A stretch of 64,000 bases of DNA. Origin: Apodemus sylvaticus. Lineage: Eukaryota; Chordata; Mammalia; Rodentia; Muridae. The DNA lies in assembly GCF_947179515.1 (NCBI RefSeq), contig NC_067477.1, forward strand, positions 116,447,562 to 116,511,561, read 5' to 3'. Below are positions 22,669 through 33,705 of the stretch, in pieces; the first letter of the stretch is position 1; every line of letters starts with the position of its first letter. The translations under genes and the position numbers were made by a program. The notes beneath the pieces are model-generated. The model ran no database searches. It had not been told where the DNA came from and saw nothing but the letters and a program-made list of their open reading frames with translations.

Positions 22669-23663
22669 TCTATATTGATTTCATCCATTCTATCAAACAT
22701 TTATTCAATGCTTGTTAATTCATTGCAGAGCCCTTATAAGAAGTTCCTCGCCAGGCATCAAGCAAATGGGGAAGGCTGTAGGCTAATGTTCTACAGACAG
22801 ACAAGCCAGGACTAGCATAGCAAGAGTGTTTTGCTTGGTCAGAAGTTGCTTAGGAAGCTCAGCTTGCAGACCAAATAGCTGTCATCCATTTCTCCACAGC
22901 TTTCCCAGATATCTCTGAAGGACCATTTTGAATAGGACTCACATCACTTGTGGCCTTGGCAGAATCATCTTTGTTCTACACAAAGAAAACTGTCTACAAG
23001 AGGTACATTGAATATGTGTATGTGTGGAGTGGTGTCTCTTAACACAATGGACTTTTGTGACTCTTCCTCCCACTTTCAGAGCAAGCTGAGGTATTGGGGA
23101 CAAGAAAGGACTGAAGTAGCTCAAACCCATGGTACTCCATTCTCATGTCACCCCTTGGTGACACCAGACCTCAGAGGGACATGATGGTGTGTCTTCAGGG
23201 TCACATACATTCCCAGAGGCTAGATATGAGTCAGGATTTCTCATGGTTCATTTGTCACCAGGATAACAAAGGTAGGGTGCCAAAGCAGACCCAGATAACA
23301 ACAGGTAAACAAAACTCCAGAGGAGGAGAAGCATTCCACTGCGGCCCCATGAATCCGCATGTCTGTCACACCCAGAGTCTCTGTTATGGGCCTCTGGGCT
23401 CTCCAGGGATTTGTTGAAAGCCTGGCTGTTCTTCAGAAGGGATGGACAATCTTGCCACTAGCAAGAAAATCACCTCGCTTGTGTCTCTGCCCCCCCCCCC
23501 AACATATGCCCATCACCAAATTGGAGAGTTGGAGAAATTCTACGACCATGTCCCACTACTTCTTCTGCCTTGAGTTTATAATGCTCTTCTCTCTAGACTG
23601 GAGCCAGGGGAGGGGAGAGCAGTGTGAATTGTTTCCCAGAGAAAACCCACTTGATTTCTTCTC
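22669..23663. other. Unassigned intergenic sequence
   Basis: No recognisable gene. A ten-C run lies near 23491. The 136-codon frame at 23359-23769 overlaps the second direct repeat and has no domain. Confidence 0.4.
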
Positions 23664-23823
23664 TGTGTTGGGCTCCTCAGGGTCATGCTCATTCTGGCCA
23701 TGTGTATCCGGATTGACATCAATGTTCCTTTACTCTGAAGAAGCCATGGCCACTCTTCCTTTTGCTTAAGGTAGCTCAGGTTCCTATGTGATGCTATGGC
23801 CCTGGGCACTGAGCCCAGCATTT
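23664..23823 (+). repeat. Copy 2 of the 160-bp direct repeat
   Basis: Same orientation as 21892-22054, about 1.77 kb downstream. Differences cluster in the segment after GAAGAAGCCATGG, where the two copies are least alike. Confidence 0.9.
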
Positions 23824-25318
23824 GAACTTGTTCCTGGAGCAGAGGTCCGAGATATCCACTTCTGAGGTCATGCATGCCCTCCTTCATGGGCTGCCAGTCA
23901 TTGGCACCAGTCTACCAGTTGTTATTTCTAGAATGGGAAAGACTCTTCCTTATTTTTTTGTTTTTGGTTTGTTTTTCTACTTAAAAAATTTCAAAATATC
24001 ATTTATTCTATGGGGACATTACAATGGCAAACATTTTTTTTTAAAAAAAAATATTTGTATCCAACTAGCAAAGCAAAAGTTGGTAGCTTTTGGGTCCTCA
24101 TCATTAAAAAAAATAAATTTAGTTGTGAAATTAAAAAAAATCTGTTAACCACTGTTTTGGTATTCTAAGAAGAAATTGATCCCTGAGACCTTGGATTAGG
24201 TGTTTCTAATTTTAATTTAAATTTTTTTTTTATTTTAGAAGAGAGGAGGGCAGTGTTTATTGGGATTGGCGCTCTTTGCTCCTAAACATTCTTTGCTCCC
24301 CATCCCTACATGCCACACTCTTTCCTGAAGCCTCTTGTGGCCCTAGCCTTAACCTAGTCTCCTCATTGTGCATCCTGCTTTCTTGAAGAACACCGTGAAC
24401 CTGGCCCAGGAGAACCTGGGTCTATGTCCACTCCCGTGACTCACTACTTTGATGTTTACCCTTTAGCTTGACGAATGGCCGGTTCATTCTTCATGACACA
24501 GAAAGGGTTGTCGCTCATTTTTCCTTATGATACTTTTGGCAGTTTTAGTTAGGAGGAAAGATTACATTTAAGCATGAATGTCTCATGGAGTAGATTATAA
24601 CTTGGTAACATGATTTGAAAGGTTTGTGTAACCCTCTTTTAGAGTCTTTTAGAAATATGTCTTAAATCCTAAGTCATTTTCTAATGCTCCTCCAGAAAAT
24701 TGGCTTAGGTTAATAGAACCCTGTAGCACTATGGTCATGAAAGAATTTATTTGATCATCTTCTTATTCCTATAACATATCCTAGGGCCCTGGAGGAATGG
24801 GACTGGGCAGGTACATTTTGATACCAGTGTGAGATAGTGTGAATAGTTATTAGGGTTACCTTTTCTAGCTCCTTGGGTTCCATTCTGAGTAGAGTAGGTT
24901 GCTGTCAAGGCTTAATACGCATGTATGTGTTGTTGTCTCTCAATGACAGGAAGGCTATGGGATATAAATAAGACAGCAGGGGCTAAAGGAAGGTATTGCA
25001 TGTTTAGATAGTTAAAAACTATAAACCGAGCCAATGAAATATGTAAAAGGTGTTCTCTGCTCTTAACTTGATAAATATTTACCAGTCTATATCCCCTGTG
25101 GATTCTATACTGTTATATCTGACTACTTAACTTTTCTCAGAACTTTGAAACAAGAATGCGCAGCACAAAACCCCATGGTAATTCATGACTATGAATAGAG
25201 TTGTGGAAAGTTGAATTGTCTGAGTGTGTGCCCATCTCAGGCAACATGGTGGACTCTGCCTTCAAGCTTCAGATCTCTTACTCTTGTAGACATTTTCTTC
25301 ATGTGGTCCTTTAAATAT
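23824..25318. other. Unassigned intergenic sequence
   Basis: AT-rich with A- and T-runs near 24030-24240. No exon-like open frame, RNA gene or named repeat seen. Confidence 0.4.
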
Positions 25319-25512
25319 ATTTACTTGTTTAATGTATTTGTGTGTGTGTGTGGATATATGTGTGTATACCACATGCACATAGGGCTTGTGGAAGTCAGAA
25401 GGTGGCATTGATCCCCTGGAACTAGAGTTATAGACAGTTGTGAATCTTCATATGGATGGATGTTGGGTCCTCTGCAAGAGCAGTTACATGCTCTGAACTG
25501 AAAGCCATCTTC
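25319..25512 (-). mobile_element. B3-like SINE
   Basis: Reverse-complement text with CCCCTGGAACTAGAGTTATA and GGGTCCTCTGCAAGAGCAGT, the usual B3 landmarks, preceded by a TG-rich tail. Confidence 0.7.
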
Positions 25513-25540
25513 CTGATGCTTCCTGTGGTGTTTTGATGTA

Positions 25541-25581
<41 letters not shown>

Positions 25582-25636
25582 TGTGTGTATGTGTGTGTGT
25601 GTATGTGTGTGTGTGTGTGTTGTTGTTGTTGTTGTT
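25541..25636. repeat. (TG)n with (TTG)n end
   Basis: TG run with TATG interruptions, followed by six TTG-type units. Confidence 0.95.
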
Positions 25637-26960
25637 GCTGGTTTATATCTGTACTGGCCCTGAAATGCAATACTGAAGAGATGTCAGTGTTCCTCAGAAC
25701 AGGAAGGCTATGTGCCTTATGAAGAAATTACTCAGGCATAGGTAATATTGCTATTGGCTCTGAGTTCATTATTTAATGGGTCAATAAGCAAAGGTGTCTC
25801 AAAGCAGAAGAACCCATCAAATGAGACTGTATATTGATTAGTAGGCAAAAACAAAAGTCCAGATTAAGTATTGATTAGTTCATAAAATTTGGGCTATCAA
25901 AAACTTGTAGAAACCTAAGCTTGGGTTTCTATTTAGGCAAGGATTCCAGGTCCACTAACTCCATATTAACAGTTACCACACAGAACACATAACATAAGAG
26001 TTGGCCTAACATTCAAGGGGACGGAACTAAAAAAAAGTGTATATTGAGCTATAGTTTATATCTGATTGACAATTAGCAAAATAGCAAAGCTCACCAGATA
26101 TTGGTTATTAACACTCCTTTGCCAGGAATCCTCCAGAGGTTCACAATGTGAGACAGAGTACTGCCACTGTTCTTGGTGGTGCACTAGAATTAGAAGGGTA
26201 AACCCTATTAGTAAAGACACCACACACTCTGGATTCAGAACACAGAGAAATCAAGCCGGAACTCAGCTGTCAGCCTCCTCCCTACTTACTAGTTCTGGAA
26301 AGTATTCTCCAGGTTGCTGGAGGAGACAAGTCATTTACAGTGTCACCCAGATGTGGATCTTACATGCCAAACTACTGACCTGTATGGCAAGACATGCATA
26401 CTGGTGCAATAATTGCATGAATCTTCTGGAGCTAACCAACCACTGTCTAATAGAGGCCTACTCTACAGAAAGGAACATTTGCCTGGTACTTACAGCTGGA
26501 CTTTCTTGGACCTGACAGTAGACCCTGAGACTTAACAGATCTTATCATAGCTTAGGCCTTATCTTAGGCTATCTCCCAGCTAGATCATCTAACTTAATTA
26601 GCCCAACTATTCTAGTCCTGCATGTGGCCTTCACTTCTCTCTCACTCTGGGACCTCCTTCATGTCCCACTGGCAAATCTTCCCACCGCTGATTCTTCTCA
26701 TAGAGACCCCTTCTCTCTCAACATGGAAGTCCCGCTTTTCCTCCCCTGCCTAGCTGTTGACTGTCAGCTCTTTATTAAGCCAATCAGAATATGAGAGAGG
26801 AAAAAAGTTTACAAAATATGATACTGGTGATGAGCCATCAGAATAACAATACCAAAGTCTGGACAGTACTCAGCTTTCTGCCAGTATAGAATTAAAAACT
26901 GAATAATACAAAGACAACCTTCACACAGTGCATACCCAACAGGTACTGCAAACCTGGTCA
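25637..26960. other. Dispersed-repeat-like sequence without a named family
   Basis: 26066-26515 contains a 149-codon open frame. Its content is Cys/Ser/Thr-rich without a domain, and the surrounding DNA reads like a rodent interspersed sequence, so I do not call it a gene. About 26630-26950 resembles 6530-6790. Both may be parts of one old LTR-like element. Confidence 0.35.
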
Positions 26961-27468
26961 AAAAGCTTCTGGCAATGGAGGTCACAGGCCTTAGTAAACT
27001 AAGTAAAGTATAATAGATTTGTTTAAATACTCCCAAAGTACATGAGATAGTTCATAGAGTGGTCTCCATGTTCACAGAGAGGGCAAACAGAGAGCTCTGA
27101 ACAAAAGTTCCAAGAAAGAAAGTCATGTAATGGACACTTCTGCAAGGCGGATTAACTGATCCAAACTTCAATGACCATGAAGAGTTTGGAATGTTACCTG
27201 TCCAGGGTCTAATTACAATTTATCTTGGGTTATCTTTAGCTCTCTAAGTAGCCATTCCCTCCCCATATTTGTGTGGGCCTAACATTCTGTGCCTAACAGA
27301 TAAGAAGTCTTTTGGAATGTAGTAAACCTGTGCTTTCCACCAATTGGAAGGCTGAGTGTCCTCAGGTAATGTCTGAGCCCTGCAGTCAATCCTTCCCCCG
27401 CTCTGCCATAACCACCTACTGCATGCTTTCACTAATGTACCTGAAAAGTGCTTTGATCTTTTTATTTT
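26961..27468. other. Unassigned intergenic sequence
   Basis: Nothing recognised. The end includes the left copy of an 18-bp duplication (27453-27470) around the U2 fragment. Confidence 0.4.
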
Positions 27469-27504
27469 CTACACTTGAGCTTAGCCAAAAGGCCGAGAAG
27501 CGAT
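27469..27504 (-). pseudogene. U2 snRNA 5'-end retro-pseudogene with target-site duplication
   Basis: Read on the minus strand this is the first 36 nt of U2 snRNA, starting ATCGCTTCTCGGCCTTTTGG, with one change (A26 to C). U2 is the spliceosomal RNA that pairs with the branch point. Everything after nt 36 is missing. The piece is flanked by TTGATCTTTTTATTTTCT at 27453-27470 and 27504-27521, a perfect 18-bp repeat. It overlaps the fragment by 1-2 nt at each side, and no poly(A) is seen. This is the layout of L1-mediated, 3'-truncated snRNA insertions. It is too short to be a functional snRNA gene. Confidence 0.9.
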
Positions 27505-27689
27505 TGATCTTTTTATTTTCTTTGTTCTGTTACTATAAGCTAATTCCACTTTGGAACATGGAATTTGACAATACACCTGCATTCCCAGGCTATGGTCACT
27601 CATATTTGGCTCCAGAAGAAATTGAAATGGGATTTGTGCTTCTGTGTCAACATTACACTTTGTGGTCATAACCATGACCCAAAGTGGTT

Positions 27690-27967
27690 CATAGAAGGGT
27701 TTAATTTGGCTGGGCGAATCACAGTGGTGGAGGAGACGTGGCAAGGGAGGCTGGAGAAAAAGGCTGAGAGGTCCCATCTTCAACCACATGCAGAAAGAAG
27801 AGTGCAAGGACTGGAAGTGGGGCCACGCTATAAATCCCCAAAGCCTGTCCACAGTTCTGCAAGGGAGGCTCCCATCCATGATCTTACCAGACAATGCTGG
27901 CCACTGGGGACTGATGTTAAAGTCCACGAGTCAATGAGGGACGTTTCTCATTCAAACCACCACAACA
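27690..27967 (-). mobile_element. MaLR/MT-type LTR fragment
   Basis: Shares the end block TTCAAACCACCACA and the general layout (GGGTTTAATTTGGCTG, CAGTGGTGGAGG, CCACTGGGGACTGA) with the LTR copies at 11256 and 13577. More diverged, with no clear flanking duplication. Confidence 0.45.
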
Positions 27968-28019
27968 TATAAATTTGAGAGATACCAATATTAAATCTAT
28001 AACATACGGGTTAAAGGAT

Positions 28020-28156
28020 AAGAATATTGCTGAGTATCATGGTGCATGCCTATAATCGTAGCACATAGGAAGCAGAGGATCACTGCAAATTTGAGATTGC
28101 TTGCGTTAACCAGGAAATTCCAGGTCAACTGGATCCACAGACCCTGTCTCAAAAAT
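28020..28156 (+). mobile_element. Old B1-like SINE
   Basis: Diverged B1 text: TGGTGCATGCCTATAATCGT, GGAAGCAGAGGATCACTG and GACCCTGTCTCAAAAA. A TG repeat follows it. Confidence 0.65.
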
Positions 28157-28429
28157 TTTGTGTGTGTGTGTCTGTGTATGTATGTGTGTGTGTTGTAATT
28201 AGACAAATACATTCTGATGTTAGATTTTTTGAAGGCCATATTTTCATTAGACATCCATCTTTTAGCCAGAAAAATTCCTTTCTACTTATTTTAATGTGTT
28301 TATTAATTCTCATAGAACTTTTTATTGTAAAATATCTTGTCTCATTTATTGAGCAATATTTTTATTGAATATAGGAAGTATTTTGGGTTGATACTTATTT
28401 GATTACTAAAGCACTCATTTTTAAAGGTT

Positions 28430-28636
28430 TAAGTGTATCATGCGTGCCTTCCTTCATGAGCTCATGTGAACCGCACCGTGCAGGTGGCTGCAGAGGCCAG
28501 AAGAGAGAGCCTCAGATCCCTTGGGACTAGAGTTACAGACGATTATGGACCACCCATGTAGGTACTGAGGACCCCAGCTCTTCTGCAAAAGTGGCCAGAG
28601 TTCTAAACCACTGAGCCATTTCTCCAGTTTCTCCTT
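28430..28636 (-). mobile_element. B3 SINE
   Basis: Reverse-complement B3 landmarks: GCAGAGGCCAGAAGAGAGAG, GGGACTAGAGTTACAGACGA and ACCACTGAGCCATTTCTCC. Confidence 0.8.
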
Positions 28637-28789
28637 GGGCATTTTTGAAAGTGTTCTGCTCTCTCTTATGCTGCATATTTTTTACTGGGAAGTTAGCTAT
28701 GAATTAGACTGCCGTTCTCAAAGAAAATATATGTTGTTGTTATGGCTTTTAAGACTTGCTGGTTGTTTCCAACCTTCCATAAATTATAT

Positions 28790-28960
28790 GTATTATGCCT
28801 CAGTGTGGGATGACTTGGGTTTTGTTCTTGCTGTTTGTTTGTTTGTTTGTTTGTTTTCTGCTATTTAGTCATTAAGAAGCTTGAATTTATAAAGATGAGC
28901 CCTTTGTCAACTGGGGGATATTTCAGTTATTATCGGTTTGCTTACTTTTAATGTTTTACC
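28790..28960 (-). mobile_element. Possible ancient L1 3' fragment
   Basis: Layout on + (CTCAGTGTGGGATGACTTGG, AGAAGCTTGAATTTATAAAG, GGGGGATATTTCAGTTATTA) is like the antisense of old L1 3' sequence. It is interrupted by a (TTTG)n run at 28832-28856. Weak call. Confidence 0.3.
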
Positions 28961-29261
28961 TCTGTTAATATTAATTTTATATACATTTTATTGTTTAAGT
29001 TCACCTCCATATCCTCTCCTTCTTAAAGTATTTTTTATAACCTGCTGATTCCAGCTAGTGCTGCCTGTCTTGTTGGCTTGGTCCTGTGCAGGAAGCCATG
29101 TCTACAGTGAGTCCTTGGGTTTGCACAATGGTCATGTCATGTTCAGACCACAGCATGTTGCAGACAGTAGTCTTCCAGCTCTTACATTCTCTCTTCCCCA
29201 TCTTCTAGGATGTTCCCTTAGTCTTTTGAGGATTAATACAGATGTTCCATTCAGGGCTGAG

Positions 29262-29346
29262 CCATGGCCAGCTTGGAATTCATCATGTTGGCTTTGAACT
29301 CACAGACATCTGCCTGCCTCTGCCTCCACAGTATTGTGATTAAAAG
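29262..29346 (-). mobile_element. B1 SINE fragment
   Basis: TTGGCTTTGAACTCACAGAC and CTGCCTGCCTCTGCCTCC in reverse B1 orientation; only the middle of B1 remains. Confidence 0.6.
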
Positions 29347-29939
29347 TATATTATTGTGCTTTTCCAAATTCTAATTGAACATTGTCTTCCATTTTGGGTC
29401 TTTTTTTGTTTTTTTGAGTGGGGAGAGTGTGATTTTCAGTTGTTTTTAAAGCAGAAATACATTTGTATTCTGATATTGCCATGAGGCAAGGTATGGAAAA
29501 ATTATGATTTAGTGATGTTTGTGTCAAGTTGAGAAAGGGTAACTTGCGATTGCTTTTCTTGTTAAGGTGACTGGATTTGGAATAATCTAGGTGACACACT
29601 CCTGGGCAAACCTAAGAGAATTCTTCAGATAGTACTTCAGGAGGGAAAACCACCTTGGATGTAGCCAGTACCATGGTATGTATGGCTTGGATCCTGGTCT
29701 GGAAGTCAGGAGACTGACAGTTAAGTACCAGTATTTATTTGTGTTTTCTAACTGCCTTGTAGTGTAACTAGCCACCTCAGGGTCTTGCCACACTGCTTAC
29801 CCTGCCCCAGTTGGACTGTACCTCTGACTGTGAGATTACATAAATGTTGTCTTTCTTAGGTTACTTTTTTGTCTGTTGGAAAGAATACACTCTCTTAGTC
29901 GAATGCTATGCTTTGAGAACTAACAAGTCAGAACTATTT

Positions 29940-29940
<1 letters not shown>
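29347..29940. other. Unassigned intergenic sequence
   Basis: No gene or repeat recognised. Confidence 0.4.
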
Positions 29941-29942
<2 letters not shown>

Positions 29943-29988
<46 letters not shown>

Positions 29989-30003
29989 CCACCACCACCA
30001 CCA
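29943..30003. repeat. (CA)n(CCA)n microsatellite
   Basis: About 22 CA units followed by four to five CCA units. Confidence 0.95.
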
Positions 30004-31829
30004 TACTAATCATGTCCTGCTGACAAGGCAGGAAGTACCTTTCCCAGGGTAATTTCTCAGAAATCTTAAATGACTCTGGTACACACCTTTCTTAGGCAAG
30101 CCAAACCATCTTGTGTTGTGTTTTCAAGTTCTGGCTTCTATATGCCAATCTTATAGAGACGGACAAGCAGGGTCAAGAGACGGACAAGCAGCATCAGCCT
30201 CTGTACCACTGAGCCACTGGACATAACGTAGTCTTTCCTTATTCTGCCTCATCTGTTTAGTCTTCCTGCTTCCTAGTGGTCCCCGCTTGTTTCTTGGGTA
30301 GTCTCACGTGGCTTGCCGTGTCTCTGGTTTCTAAGGATCTAAGAATATCAATATTTCCCCTCATGGCCATTATTTCTGTGTCTGTGTGTCTGACAGTCAC
30401 TGAGCAAAACAAATTCCAAGTACCATTAAAACACACACAAAAGCAAATACTATCTGATCCCATTTAAATGAAGTTCAGAAGCAGGCAGAGCTAATTTATG
30501 GTACTCGAAGTTACGGTGGTTGTAATTCTGTAAGGAGGTAGGAGACGAGTCTCTCGAATGCTTAGTTTGTCTCTTGACCTAGGTACAGGTTATGAGAACA
30601 TATTCCCTTTATGAGAACCAATCAAGCATGACATTTGCTGTTTGATCCTCTCTTTTGTGTATCTAATGCATACAGTTGCCTTTTTGAATTCAATTCTCTC
30701 TTTGCCCTTTGCTATGTAACTTTGCAATAAGTCTTCTCCTACGGTGGAAATGAATTGGTCATGTGATTTTATTTGGCCAATTGAATGCCTAGAAAGAAAG
30801 AGTGGGCTAGGTCTTGGCCTATTTCTTGTATTTTTGTAAAAGTTATTGTTTCTATTGACATTACATAGAATGGTGAGTCTAGCCCACTCATCTCAGGGGC
30901 TAAGGATCCTTCCTGATCCAAGTCCTTCCTAAAGCTGTGCTCTGAGGTGGTTCACAGAGCAATGCATCAGTAAAGCCAAGATCAGCTAAGTTTGCCTGGA
31001 TCAGCTAGTGCTGGCCAACCCACATATACGCAGACTGTAGATGAATGTTTTCATCATACAGATGGCCATAAGTGTGGGTCGTTAATTGGCAAATAGTTGC
31101 TATAGGAGTGGGAATAAGAAGGAAAGTGATCATTCCAATTTGACAAAGCTATACAAAAGGAGAGGAAGGAATTGAGATAGAGACATTTCATTCTTTCAAA
31201 GTTATTTCATTGAGTTGGTTTGGAATGCTACGCCAGTGTTTTGATTATAACACCATGACATCCATAGCTCTCTGAGCCAGCAAGCCAGCTTCCTAAGGAG
31301 ACTATGGTTGCTGGGGGTAAAGAAGTGGTACCAACCAAAACCCAGAGGGAGAATGTGGGTAGAGTGTAGGAGAAGATACATGGGTTAAATCTGAAGTCTT
31401 TGGAAGACATCTTAGTGTCGTTTGCTAGCAGGGTAATCTAGATGTGGGCATCTTCAAGGAACAGGTAGGAACTGAGAAGTTAGAGCTGAACATATAAAAA
31501 GGTACTGTTTAAACTGCAGGAAGCTGCTGAGATAGCAATGCTGGGCTATTTCCTGGAAAGTGCTCCAGTCAGTCTGGGTGTTTCCTGTATGATCAGTTGC
31601 AAGCAAACGTGATTGTTATTTTATTTTTAATACAGCAGGGCGATGATTATTACTTCTTGGTCAGCAGGAAGAGGGTACCCTGGATGGATAATGAATCCCC
31701 GTCTGTCAAGTATCCCAGTACAGAAGAAACTTCCCTAATCTGGAACAGACTGGGGATGTCCATTCTTTCAACTGGTCCCAGGGCTGGTTGGAGTGGATAG
31801 GGCAGTAAGAACGATCTTAAGATCTTACT
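30004..31829. other. Unassigned Srd5a2 5' flank
   Basis: Unique-looking sequence. A 15-bp tandem (GAGACGGACAAGCAG) appears twice at about 30156-30193. No exon-like frame. Confidence 0.4.
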
Positions 31830-32011
31830 TTTGGGGCTGGAGAGATGGCTCAGCTGGTAAGAGCACTGACTGCTCTGCCAAAGGTCATGAGTTCAAATCC
31901 CACCATCCACATAGTGGCTCACAACCATCAGTAAAGAGATCTGACACCCTCTTCTGGCCTCTGAAGACAGCTACAGTGTACTTACATATAATAAATAAAT
32001 ATTAAAAAAAA
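31830..32011 (+). mobile_element. B2 SINE with short target-site duplication
   Basis: Full B2 text from GGGGCTGGAGAGATGGCTCA to the AATAAATAAATATTAAAA tail. Flanked by ATCTTACT at 31822-31829 and 32012-32019. It lies about 1.4 kb upstream of the Srd5a2 start codon. Confidence 0.95.
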
Positions 32012-32499
32012 ATCTTACTATTGATGAGGCGAGCTGGAATTAAGGGTGAGAAAGCCCCAAACAGGGACCAGAGGGGGAAACAGGTCCTAAGTCATCAAAG
32101 ATGAGACAAGAAGATGGAGGACTGAAGGGAAAAGCTGGGGCGGGAAGAGGTGGGGGAGGGGGGAGGGGGGAGAAGAGGTCAGGAGCGGGAGGAAGGAGGG
32201 TAGAGGGAGAAAAAGCAGCGAAGAAGGGCTGGCACCAAGCACAGTGGAGTTAGGAGAACGAAAGTGGAGTGGGGTGTCTGGAGGTTGAGGGAAGAGTGGG
32301 AAAAACGTAAGCGGAAAAGAACCTGGTCCGGTGTGCGGAATGCAGTGTGCTGGACAGGTCGGCGAGCATCGTTACCATTCTATGGGACCCAGCTCAAGCA
32401 CTTCAGAACTGGGAAAAGGTGTCTCTCTAGAGAACACGGAAACTTTAGGCGGAGTTTGAGCCAGCTTCTGGAGACCCTGGGGATGGGGCAGATTCTCAG
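32012..32499. other. Srd5a2 upstream flank, G/A-rich
   Basis: Contains a G-rich tract at about 32136-32235. No transcript signal of its own is seen. Confidence 0.4.
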
Positions 32500-32640
32500 A
32501 ATGGGTATGCATCAGGATGGGATTCTGGGGATTTGGGTATGCATCAGGATGGGATTCTGGGGATGGGTATGCATCAGGATGAGATTCTGGGAATTGGGTA
32601 TGAATCAGGATGGGATTCTGGGAATTGGTTATGCATTCTC
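32500..32640. repeat. 30-bp minisatellite upstream of Srd5a2
   Basis: About four to five copies of a 28-33 bp unit with core ATGCATCAGGATGGGATTCT, then GGGGAT or GGGAAT and a variable TTGGGT link. Variants in later copies are ATGAATCAGG and GATGAGATTC. It lies about 0.8 kb before the start codon. Confidence 0.93.
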
Positions 32641-33279
32641 AGGATCATTGCCACAGGGTTAACCAAATCAGCCAAGGGACAAACTTTTCTCTAAGGCCAG
32701 GGACCCTGAAACCCGGGAGGAATTTGGGCGTTTACCTTCAAAGCTGGCTGGCACCTGCCTGAGAGGTAGAGGGAGGGTGTGACAGAGCTAGCAGGGATGC
32801 AGTGTGACAGAGAGGAAGGAGGTCCCAGTACAGAGGTGGGGGTTCTGCTGAGCGAGCCCCGGATGGGAGAAAGGGTCTGAGTTTAGATAGAAACTGAGGG
32901 GAGTGGAGAAGCATGAACAACTGGGGCAAGTGGGAAGTCCTGCCAGGACGATCCACGGTGGGCACTGCCTGGCGACAGCACTGAGGGTGTGCGTAAAGGA
33001 TGGAGAAGCGTTGGTACTTTGACTTTGGCTATTGGTTGGTCCCAGAAGTTACAGCATTGGAAGTTGGTGAATGAGGAGCAAGGCATCCTAGGGCCACCTA
33101 GGGAGGACAAAAGCTAAATTTGATGCAGACAGCCGACACAGGTGGAGAGGGAGGCCCCCCAAATACTTTTTTTTTGGCTTTACAAAAGCTTCGGTTCTGT
33201 GTCCCAGCTGCAGCACCAAAAACCAGACGGGCGAAATGGGCATTACTGCTAAGCAGAGCCAGGGCAGGCTGCGCCAAGG
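32641..33279. other. Srd5a2 proximal upstream region
   Basis: Unique sequence between the minisatellite and the promoter. Several short frames on both strands overlap here and are not supported as genes. No defined hormone-response element could be assigned by eye. Confidence 0.4.
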
Positions 33280-33424
33280 TGGGAGGCACGCGGGAGGGGG
33301 GTTGTTAAAGTGGGGAGGGAACCCTGGCCCGAGGGGCGGACACGGGGTGGCGTCTGGTACTGCATAAAGGGGCCCGCGCTCTTCACCGCGCGGGCAGCAG
33401 CTACCAGCTGTGAACACAGGAGAG
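33280..33424 (+). promoter_or_regulatory. Srd5a2: Srd5a2 core promoter and 5'UTR
   Basis: GC-rich sequence with CpG clusters (GCACGCGGGAG, CGCGCGGGCAG). A GC box GGGGCGG is at 33333-33339 and a TATA-like GCATAAAGG at 33362-33370. If the TATA-like box is used, transcription would begin about 25-30 bp downstream, giving a 5'UTR of about 30 nt. The position of the start site is inferred, not shown. Confidence 0.65.
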
Positions 33425-33705
33425 ATGCAGATTGTGTGCCATCAGGTCCCGGTGCTGGCGGGTAGCGCCACATTGGCCACCATGGGGACTTTGATCCTGT
33501 GTCTTAGGAAACCCGCCAATTATGGGAAACACAGCAAGAGTGTGTCTTCGAGAGTTCCCCTCCTGCCCGCACGCATAGCCTGGTTCCTGCAGGAGCTGCC
33601 TTCCTTTGTGGTGTCTGTAGGGATGCTCGCTTGGCAGCCGCGCTCCCTCTTCGGACCGCCCGGGAATGTGCTGCTGGGTCTCTTCTCCGCACATTACTTC
33701 CACAG
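33425..33705 (+). CDS. Srd5a2: Steroid 5-alpha-reductase 2, exon 1 (residues 1-94)
   Basis: SRD5A2 reduces the 4,5 double bond of testosterone to dihydrotestosterone with NADPH. It is a multi-pass protein of the endoplasmic reticulum membrane, usually 254 residues. The start is the ATG at 33425, with a purine at -3, and the protein opens MQIVCHQVPVLAGSATLATM. Residues 8-27, 52-71 and 76-92 are hydrophobic and fit TM1-TM3. The conserved WFLQELPSF block holds Q56 and E57, and HYFHR holds Y91, residues placed at the active site in the human structure. Exon 1 ends in the second base of codon 94 (CACAG, then donor GTTAGC). Arg28, Asn31, Lys38 and Arg43 look unusual compared with the rodent proteins I remember. 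No stop or frameshift is seen. Confidence 0.97.

Noticed and set aside
26066..26515. 149-codon open frame as a gene
   Set aside because: No domain, composition of non-coding DNA, and the surroundings read like a dispersed rodent repeat.
27481..27927. 148-codon minus-strand frame
   Set aside because: Overlaps an LTR fragment and the U2 fragment; no protein character.
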